A DNA stretch of 64,000 nucleotides from Pseudomonas fulva (GTDB taxonomy: Bacteria > Pseudomonadota > Gammaproteobacteria > Pseudomonadales > Pseudomonadaceae), in contig NZ_CP082928.1 in the NCBI RefSeq assembly GCF_023517795.1, forward strand, positions 3,472,001 to 3,536,000, written 5' to 3'. A program made the position numbers and the translations under genes. The stretch's first letter is position 1. Every line of letters starts with the position of its first letter. Below are positions 58,302 to 64,000 of this stretch, in pieces. The notes under the pieces were generated by a model that did no database searches, had not been told where the DNA came from, and was given only the letters and a program-made list of their open reading frames with translations.

Positions 58302-58979
58302 TCAGGCCTGCGTGGCCTCGCGCCGTGCGATGAACGCCATCATGGTCTGGTTGCCATCGAGAATGTCGTTGCAGATAGCCTGACGTGCCGCTGCGCCGTC
58401 ACCGTTCTGCAGGGCATGAAACACTTCCCAGTGGTGCTCGATGGCCATGCGCTCGTTGAAGTCGCCATAGGCCCGGGCGATCAGCGGCCCGGTGCGCATC
58501 CACAGGCTGTCGAGCATATCGCGCAGCAGCGGCATGCCGGCGATATCGGCCAGGGCGAAGTGGAAGGCCTGGTTGAGCTTCAGCGCCGCGATCAGGTCGC
58601 CGCTGTGCACCGCCTTCAGGTTGTCGCGGATCGTGCGTTCGAGCATCTGCAGCTGTTCGGCGGTCACCTTGCCGGCTGCGGTTTGCGCCGCCAGGCCTTC
58701 GAGTGCCAGGCGGATGCTGCGGATTTCCGCGTACTGCTCCTGGGTCAGCACCGGCACGCGGATGTCGCGCGGGGTCTTGAGGATCAGCGCCTTTTCCTTC
58801 GCCAACTGCAGGATGGCGTCGCGCACCGGCGTGACGCTGGTGCCCAGTTGCTCGGCCAGGTCACGGATGCGCAGGCGATCGTCGGGCTGGAAGCGGCCGG
58901 TGATCAATGCCTCGCGCAGCAGGGCGTAAACTCCACTACCCAGGTAGGCGTGGCTGAGACCGTCGATGGGGTATTTCAT
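58302..58979 (-). CDS. GntR-family regulator (FCD domain)
   Basis: A 225-residue transcription factor with an N-terminal winged helix (ALITGRFQPDDRLRIRDLAE; recognition helix GTSVTPVRDAILQLAKEKAL, residues 50-70) and an FCD effector domain (IRSIRLALEGLAAQTAAGKV; LNQAFHFALADIAGMPLLRD; IEHHWEVFHALQNGDGAAAR), with the Asp/His positions that usually bind metal. It follows the SDR gene by 48 bases on the same strand and probably represses that operon through the ATGATGCATCAT palindrome upstream. Effector unknown. Confidence 0.88.
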   Translation of the reverse strand: MKYPIDGLSHAYLGSGVYALLREALITGRFQPDDRLRIRDLAEQLGTSVTPVRDAILQLAKEKALILKTPRDIRVPVLTQEQYAEIRSIRLALEGLAAQTAAGKVTAEQLQMLERTIRDNLKAVHSGDLIAALKLNQAFHFALADIAGMPLLRDMLDSLWMRTGPLIARAYGDFNERMAIEHHWEVFHALQNGDGAAARQAICNDILDGNQTMMAFIARREATQA

Positions 58980-59027
58980 GGAGGTGGCTTCCGGGGCGCG
59001 GGCCGGGCGATTCTACCTGGCGCCACC

Positions 59028-59762
59028 TCACACGTGCTGGCCACCGTTGACGTGGATTTCCGCCCCGTTGACGTAGGTCGCTCCAGAGGTGCAGAGAAAG
59101 TACACCAGCGAGGCGACTTCCTCGGGTTTGCCCAGGCGATGCATGGGAATGTCGCGTTCGACGATCTGCTCGGTGCCCGAAGAGAGGATCGAGGTGTCGA
59201 TCTCGCCCGGTGCGATGGCATTGACGCGCACCCCGTGACAGCCGAATTCATGGGCCATCTCCCGGGTCAGCGCCGCCAGCCCGGCCTTGGAGGCGGCGTA
59301 GGCGGACCCGGCGAAAGGGTGCACCCGAGACCCGGCGATGGAGGTGACGTTGATGATGCTGCCCTGGGCCGCCTTCAGTTCTTCGAACAGGCCGCGGGCG
59401 AGCAGGGCGGTGGAGAACAGGTTGACGTTGAATACCTTGGTCCAGGTCGCGTAGTCACTGCCCAGCACGCCAAGGCGCTGGCCATCCTCGCCCTTGGGCG
59501 ACACCCCGGCATTGTTGACCAGCGCATCCAGGCGCCCGCCGAGTTTCTCGCGGATCAGCGGCAGGCTCTCCTGCAAATGCTCAATGTCTTCCAGGTCCAG
59601 GTGAATGTGGTTGAGCTTGCCCTCGGCCCACGGGCACTCGCTGACCCAGTCATGCCGCGAGGCGGTGAAGACTCGCCAGCCCGCTGCATGGAAGTGTTTG
59701 ACCGTGGCGTGGCCGATGCCGCGGCTGGCACCGGTCAGCAACAGGGTTTTCGAGTGACTCAT
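59028..59762 (-). CDS. Short-chain dehydrogenase/reductase
   Basis: A 244-residue classical SDR. The cofactor motif is LLLTGASRGIGHATVKHF (residues 8-25), the structural motif VNNAGVSPKG (about 83-92), and the catalytic Ser-Tyr-Lys are in NVTSIAGSRVHPFAGSAYAASKAGL. LNHIHLDLEDIEHL after strand 2 and the lack of a basic residue at the NADP position leave NAD and NADP both open. It shares an operon with the GntR regulator. The substrate is probably a sugar acid or polyol but cannot be specified. Confidence 0.87.
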   Translation of the reverse strand: MSHSKTLLLTGASRGIGHATVKHFHAAGWRVFTASRHDWVSECPWAEGKLNHIHLDLEDIEHLQESLPLIREKLGGRLDALVNNAGVSPKGEDGQRLGVLGSDYATWTKVFNVNLFSTALLARGLFEELKAAQGSIINVTSIAGSRVHPFAGSAYAASKAGLAALTREMAHEFGCHGVRVNAIAPGEIDTSILSSGTEQIVERDIPMHRLGKPEEVASLVYFLCTSGATYVNGAEIHVNGGQHV

Positions 59763-59823
59763 GGCGGTTCTCCGCAGGGGGCAATGGCTGTGGCAACGGA
59801 TGGATCATGGCGCAGCTGCATTT

Positions 59824-59835
59824 ATGATGCATCAT
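59824..59835. promoter_or_regulatory. Predicted GntR operator upstream of the SDR gene
   Basis: ATGATGCATCAT is a perfect 12-base palindrome 61 bases upstream of the SDR start and 137 bases before the divergent kinase gene. FCD-type GntR proteins typically bind short palindromes of this form; the regulator encoded in the same operon is the natural candidate. Confidence 0.55.
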
Positions 59836-59972
59836 GTTTTTCAGGATGCTTTAATGGCTCGCCCTAGCAGACAGGTTAGATAGCCCGCCAAAGGCCTTCG
59901 GTTCCATCGTTCGCAGAGCCGACGAGGCCGTGGCGATGGCAGCTGGCGTCGGGCCTCGCGAGGTAGCTGGAT

Positions 59973-61034
59973 ATGTCACTGAATACCCAGGTCGTGCATG
60001 ACCCCCTGCTGCAGGCGCAGCCCGCGCAGGTCAGCGCGGTGCGCGCCGCCATCATCGCCTGCGAGCGCTTTGGCGCGTTGGGTAGCGCTCGCCCCCTGGC
60101 CGGTGAGCGTGACCTGAATTTCCAGCTGACCTGCGCCGATGGCTCAGCGTATCTATTGAAGATTTCCCACCCGCTGGAAACCCCCCAGGTGGTGGATTTC
60201 CAGAACCAGGCGCTGCTGCAGATCCAGCGCGCCGATCCCGAGTTGCCGGTACAGCGGGTGTACCCGGCGCGCGACGGCCGCTACCAGGCGCTGGTCGATA
60301 TCGATGGCCGGAGCATGCTGGTGCGCCTGCTGTCGTTCATCGATGGGCGCCCGCTGCATCAGGTTGGCGGGCGCAGCGCCGCGTTGCGTCATAACCTGGG
60401 CGAGGCCATGGCGCGGCTGGACAGGGCGCTAGCCGACTATCGGCATCCGGCATCGGGGCACGAGCTGCTCTGGGACATGCAGCAGGCCGCCCGGCTGCGG
60501 CCGCTGCTGGCGCATATCGCCGATCAGTCGTTGAGCGCGCTGGTCGGCGAGGCGCTGGACGCCTTCGAGGCACAGGCCTTGCCGCGTTATCCGAGGTTGC
60601 GCCGGCAGGTGATCCACAACGACCTCAACCCCCACAACGTCATCGTCGACCCCCGGCAGCCGGAGCGCGTGTTGAACATTCTCGATTTCGGCGACATGGT
60701 CGAGGCGCCGCTGATCAACGAGGTCGGCGTGGCGGCCGCCTACCAGCTGGGCCACCAGGGCGACGTGCTGGCGCCGGCCCTGGATTTCGTGGCCGCCTAC
60801 CACCGGCGCAACCCGCTGCACGAGGACGAGCTGGATATCCTTGGCGTGTTGATCGCCACGCGGCTGGTGATGACCATCGCCATCACCGCCTGGCGTGCCA
60901 GCCTGCATCCGCAGAACCGCGACTACATCCTGCGCAACGTGCCCCAGGCCAGCGCCAGCCTGCGGGGGCTGGCGGCTATCGAGCCGGCGGTGGTGCGCCA
61001 ACGTATCCAGCAAGCCTGCCGGGGAGCCTCTTAG
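59973..61034 (+). CDS. APH-family kinase (hydroxylysine kinase-like)
   Basis: A 353-residue protein-kinase-like phosphotransferase. It has a glycine-poor N-lobe (PLAGERDLNFQLTCADGSAY, YLLKISHP with the ATP-contacting lysine, residues about 48-70), the catalytic HNDLNPHNVIVDPRQP (about 213-228) and ILDFGDM (DFG-like metal motif). Aminoglycoside resistance is not implied. The enzyme pairs with a class III aminotransferase-like gene two bases downstream; in animals, hydroxylysine kinase and AGPHD/AGXT2L phospho-lyases act in this way. I infer phosphorylation of an amino alcohol such as hydroxylysine. GAGGTAGCTGG precedes the ATG. Confidence 0.82.
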   Translation: MSLNTQVVHDPLLQAQPAQVSAVRAAIIACERFGALGSARPLAGERDLNFQLTCADGSAYLLKISHPLETPQVVDFQNQALLQIQRADPELPVQRVYPARDGRYQALVDIDGRSMLVRLLSFIDGRPLHQVGGRSAALRHNLGEAMARLDRALADYRHPASGHELLWDMQQAARLRPLLAHIADQSLSALVGEALDAFEAQALPRYPRLRRQVIHNDLNPHNVIVDPRQPERVLNILDFGDMVEAPLINEVGVAAAYQLGHQGDVLAPALDFVAAYHRRNPLHEDELDILGVLIATRLVMTIAITAWRASLHPQNRDYILRNVPQASASLRGLAAIEPAVVRQRIQQACRGAS

Positions 61035-61036
61035 CC

Positions 61037-62353
61037 ATGAGCATGATCAACGGCTTCAAGGCGGCGGATGCCGAACGGCTGAGTGAAACGGAGCGCCGGC
61101 TGATCGCGCGCCGCGAGCGGCTGCTCGGGCCGGCCTACCGGCTGTTCTACGAACGCCCGCTGCACACCGTGCGCGGTGAGGGCGTGTGGCTGTACGACGC
61201 CGCCGGGCGGCGTTACCTGGATGCCTACAACAACGTGGCGTCCATCGGCCACTGCCACCCGCGGGTGGTGCAGGCGATCGCCGCGCAGGCGGCGCTGCTC
61301 AACACCCACACCCGCTACCTGCAGGAAGGCATTCTCGATTATGCCGAGCAACTGCTGGCGACCTTTCCGGCCGGGCTGGCGCAGGTCATGTTCACCTGCA
61401 CCGGCAGCGAGGCCAACGACCTGGCCCTGCGTATCGCCCGGCACTACACCGGCGGTACGGGCGTGATCATCACCCGGTTCGCCTATCACGGGGTGACCGG
61501 CGATATTTCCGCGCTGTCGCCATCGCTCGGCGCCAGCATCCAGCTTCCTGCCCATGCTCGTACCGTGCGCGCCCCGGATGTCTATCGCCTCGGGCCCGAG
61601 GCGGGCAAGCTGTTCGCCGAGGACGTGCGTGCCGCCATCGCCGACCTGCGCGCCCAGGGCATCAAGCCGGCGGCGCTGCTGATCGACGGCATCTTCGCCA
61701 GCGATGGCATCTTCGCAGGGCCCGCAGGCTGCATCGCCGAAGCGGTGGCCATAGCCCAGGCCGAAGGGCTGCTGTACATCGCCGATGAAGTGCAGTGCGG
61801 CTTTGCCCGCACCGGCTCGCACCTGTGGGGGTTCCAGCGCCATGGCGTGCAACCGGATCTGGTCAGCCTCGGCAAGCCCATGGGCAATGGCCAGCCGATC
61901 GCCGGCGTGGTGGTGCGCCCCGAGGTGCTCGAACCCTTTGGCCGCAGCCTGCGCTACTTCAACACCTTTGGCGGCAACCCGGTGTCCTGCGCCGCTGGCC
62001 AGGCGGTGCTGGACGTGATCCGCGACGAAGGCCTGCAGCAGCGTTCGGCGCAGATCGGTGGCCATTTGCTGGCCGGCATCCGCCAGTTGGCGCAGCGCCA
62101 CGAACTGATCGGCGATGTACGCGGGGCGGGGATGTTTATCGGTGTCGAGCTGGTCAGTGATCGGGCCAGCAAGGCGCCGGCGGCCGACCAGGCCAGGCGC
62201 GTGGTCAACGGCATGCGCGAACGCGGGGTGCTGATCAGTGCGGCCGGGCCGCTGGAGAACATCCTGAAGATTCGACCCCTGCTGGCGTTCGAGCGGGAGC
62301 ATGCCGATCTGCTGATCGCCGTGCTGGATGAAGCCTTGCTCGCCCTGGCGTGA
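61037..62353 (+). CDS. Class III PLP enzyme, aminotransferase or phospho-lyase type
   Basis: A 438-residue PLP-dependent enzyme. Motifs: VASIGHCHPRVVQAIAAQAA (residues about 66-85), CTGSEANDLALRIAR (about 118-132), ADEVQCGFARTGSHLWGFQR (aspartate that holds the pyridine nitrogen, about 249-268), the PLP lysine in VSLGKPMGNGQPIAG (about 278) and FNTFGGNPVSCAAGQAVLDV. The GKPMGNG pattern is typical of the AGXT2/AGXT2L group that includes ethanolamine-phosphate and phosphohydroxylysine phospho-lyases. Being two bases after the APH kinase strengthens the lyase reading; simple transamination remains possible. Confidence 0.83.
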   Translation: MSMINGFKAADAERLSETERRLIARRERLLGPAYRLFYERPLHTVRGEGVWLYDAAGRRYLDAYNNVASIGHCHPRVVQAIAAQAALLNTHTRYLQEGILDYAEQLLATFPAGLAQVMFTCTGSEANDLALRIARHYTGGTGVIITRFAYHGVTGDISALSPSLGASIQLPAHARTVRAPDVYRLGPEAGKLFAEDVRAAIADLRAQGIKPAALLIDGIFASDGIFAGPAGCIAEAVAIAQAEGLLYIADEVQCGFARTGSHLWGFQRHGVQPDLVSLGKPMGNGQPIAGVVVRPEVLEPFGRSLRYFNTFGGNPVSCAAGQAVLDVIRDEGLQQRSAQIGGHLLAGIRQLAQRHELIGDVRGAGMFIGVELVSDRASKAPAADQARRVVNGMRERGVLISAAGPLENILKIRPLLAFEREHADLLIAVLDEALLALA

Positions 62354-62399
62354 CGCCGCGGTTCAAAACAGGCCCTGCCTCATCAGGGCGTTGTCTCGC

Positions 62400-62957
62400 T
62401 CAGGCGCCCGGCGCGCTGTCCAGCGCCTTGCAACTGGCCGCGTAGTTCTGCCGGCAGGCGCTCTGGAACAGGCGGCGGGCCTGGTTGGGGTCGCGCTCGA
62501 CGCCATCGATGCCGCGCATGTAGAGGTTGCCGAGAATATGCTGAGCCATGGGATTACCGCTACTGGCGGACTGGTTCAGGTACTTGAGCATGGCAGGCGG
62601 GTTGCGGAATTCCGGGTTGTCACGGCCGGTGTAGAGGTAGGCCAGGCTGACGGCTGCCTCAGCATGGCCGCGATCGGCCGCCTGTTTCCACCAGTATTCG
62701 GCCTGCTTGAGGTCCTTCTGGGGTTTGCCGACGAAGTAGAAGCTGCCCAGCTTGAACTGACTGTCCAGATCGCCGCGCTGCGCCAGCTCGCTCAGGCGCC
62801 GGATGTCGCCGTCGACGGCCTGCTGTTCGGATGACACGGTGGCAGGCGTGCCCGGGGTTGCGGGCGCCTTGCTTTCGTCGCGGTTGGCGCAGCCGGCGAG
62901 CAGGACGATGCAGCTGGCGAGCAGCAGGGGAGTGGTCAGTGCGGACAGTTGGATCAT
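62400..62957 (-). CDS. Sel1-repeat lipoprotein
   Basis: A 185-residue protein with a lipoprotein signal (LTTPLLLASCIVLLAGC, lipidated cysteine near residue 24, LAGC lipobox) and at least two Sel1-like helical repeats (LGSFYFVGKPQKDLKQAEYW; LAYLYTGRDNPEFRNPPAML; LGNLYMRGIDGVERDPNQAR). It should be anchored in an envelope membrane and mediate protein contacts. The residue after the cysteine is Ala, which favours the outer membrane. It is convergent with the phospho-lyase gene; a short GCCCTG/CAGGGC hairpin lies between (62372-62389). Confidence 0.85.
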   Translation of the reverse strand: MIQLSALTTPLLLASCIVLLAGCANRDESKAPATPGTPATVSSEQQAVDGDIRRLSELAQRGDLDSQFKLGSFYFVGKPQKDLKQAEYWWKQAADRGHAEAAVSLAYLYTGRDNPEFRNPPAMLKYLNQSASSGNPMAQHILGNLYMRGIDGVERDPNQARRLFQSACRQNYAASCKALDSAPGA

Positions 62958-63145
62958 GTAGGGCTCCAGATAGACGACCCGCGCTTCGTGGCCGATAGCG
63001 GTCAGGGAGCCGTCAGTGCTTCGATTGTTGTCGATCTTCGACCGGCTTGCTGGCAAACGGTTCGCCCCGGCGAACAGATCCTGCTTGGAGGGGTGAAAAT
63101 ATTCGTGTATTTTTTCATGAAATAATCATCCGATAATTTCATCGC

Positions 63146-64000
63146 ATGTATATGCAAGCCTCCGGGCACCTCGCCACCTACTATGCAGGCTGCTACCCAG
63201 GCTCGCTCCCCGAGCGTGCTGGTCTGGAAGGTGATCTCGACTGCGATGTGGTGATCGTCGGCGGCGGCTTCAGCGGCCTGCATTGTGCCCTGCGCCTGGC
63301 CAGAGCCGGCAAGCGTGTAGTGGTGCTGGAGGCCAGCCGCGTGGCCTGGGCGGCCTCCGGGCGCAATGGCGGGCAGGCGCTGCTGGGCTGGTCGTGCGAC
63401 ATGCCGCCACTGGAAAAGGCCCTTGGCCTGCAGGGTGCCCGCCAGCTGTGGGACAGCATGTGCTGGGCCGCCGAGGAGTTGCGCGCATTGCCGGCGCGCC
63501 ACGGTTTCGAGGTCGATTACCGGGTCGGCAGCTTGTGGACGGCGGTGCTGCCGCGCCGCGTCGCCCAGTTGCGCGAGGCGCAGCACGAGGCGCTGCACAA
63601 GTGGGGCTATCACGACCTGCGGCTGATCGAAGGCGCCGAGCTGCGTGAGTGGGTCGACAGCCCGCGTTACGTTGCGGCCCTGCATGATGCACGCGGCGCC
63701 CACCTGAATCCGCTCAAGCTGGCCCAGGGGCTGGCCACGGCCGTCGAGCAGCATGACGGCCGTATCTTCGAACGGACCCGCGCCCTTGCCTACGAAACTC
63801 TGCCGCACGGCTATCGGGTGCGCACCCCGCAGGGCGAGGTGCGCGCCGAGGTGCTGATCCTGGCCTGCAACGCCTACCTCGATAAGCTGGATCCATCACT
63901 GTCGCAACGGTTACTGCCGGTGGGCTCCTACCAGGTGGCCACAGCCGTGCTCGACCCGCAGCTGGCACGCTCGCTGCTGCCCCATGACAGCTGCGCGATC
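63146..64000 (+). CDS. FAD-dependent oxidoreductase (DAO family), cut by the window end
   Basis: The first 285 residues of a D-amino-acid-oxidase-type flavoprotein of the PuuB/OrdL group. The FAD-binding motif is VVIVGGGFSGLHCALRLARA (residues about 35-54), followed by VVLEASRVAWAASGRNGGQ, the covalent-flavin-type region of this group, and later LILACNAYLDKLDP. Gamma-glutamylputrescine oxidase and similar amine oxidases share this layout. ATGs at 63146 and 63152 are both possible; neither has a good Shine-Dalgarno. It follows the kinase/phospho-lyase pair on the same strand, with the lipoprotein gene in between, so it may or may not be functionally linked. Confidence 0.82.
   Translation, partial: MYMQASGHLATYYAGCYPGSLPERAGLEGDLDCDVVIVGGGFSGLHCALRLARAGKRVVVLEASRVAWAASGRNGGQALLGWSCDMPPLEKALGLQGARQLWDSMCWAAEELRALPARHGFEVDYRVGSLWTAVLPRRVAQLREAQHEALHKWGYHDLRLIEGAELREWVDSPRYVAALHDARGAHLNPLKLAQGLATAVEQHDGRIFERTRALAYETLPHGYRVRTPQGEVRAEVLILACNAYLDKLDPSLSQRLLPVGSYQVATAVLDPQLARSLLPHDSCAI

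Noticed and set aside
59973..61034. Aminoglycoside resistance gene
   Set aside because: The APH fold is shared with many metabolic kinases; the coupled PLP enzyme and catabolic context point to metabolism.

Overview
The window is high-GC bacterial chromosome from a Pseudomonas. The clearest evidence is the lineage-specific block cbrX-cbrA-cbrB-crcZ-pcnB-folK-panB-panC-pgi-acs, together with an MvaT-type H-NS protein, a PA4642-family protein and Pseudomonas-style dispersed hairpin repeats. I see no tRNA, rRNA, CRISPR array, transposase or prophage. Most of the window is ordinary core genome; the right third is a sugar-acid catabolic island.

Layout. 1-9 kb: hpt, a SulP anion transporter, a PA4642-family protein, two DUF2845 proteins coupled to a large DUF748 (AsmA-like) envelope protein, a 23S rRNA methyltransferase-like protein and an MpaB/DUF2236 oxygenase. 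9-22 kb: acs, pgi, panC, panB, folK and pcnB, then the CbrAB two-component system with its small RNA CrcZ (sigma-54 promoter, six AAnAAnAA motifs) and the leader protein CbrX, all on the minus strand. 22-26 kb: a circularly permuted ATP-grasp/alpha-E protein coupled to a transglutaminase. 26-33 kb: a six-gene, almost fully overlapping operon RDD-SpoIIM-DUF4129-DUF4350-MoxR-DUF58. 33-42 kb: a membrane protein, sbcB, mvaT, purU, a CBS protein, a chemoreceptor with an amino-acid-type dCache motif, and a HerA-like ATPase.

42-57 kb holds a hexuronate/aldarate pathway: a FadR-type GntR regulator, a DMT transporter, a TRAP transporter (dctM, dctQ, dctP), an SMP-30 lactonase, uronate dehydrogenase, two tandem 5-dehydro-4-deoxyglucarate dehydratases (about 94% identical), a LacI regulator, a GudP-like MFS transporter and galactarate dehydratase. 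Read together, these import uronates and aldarates and convert them to 2,5-dioxopentanoate. The last step, to 2-oxoglutarate, is not encoded here. A repeated GTYGTAYGATRAC-like site lies before the FadR gene, before each kdgD copy and before udh. Two TGATTGCGCAATCA palindromes lie before the MFS gene, beside the LacI regulator. CrcZ-type (Hfq/Crc) motifs overlap the ribosome-binding regions of acs, dctP, the lactonase, the MFS gene and garD, so the CrcZ sponge and several probable targets of the same control circuit sit within 40 kb.

57-64 kb: a D-2-hydroxyacid dehydrogenase, a GntR/SDR operon with its own palindrome, an APH-family kinase next to a class III PLP enzyme of the phospho-lyase type, a Sel1-repeat lipoprotein and a FAD oxidoreductase cut by the window end. 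Three copies of a small terminal-inverted-repeat element (about 200 bp, no coding capacity) each abut the stop codon of a gene.
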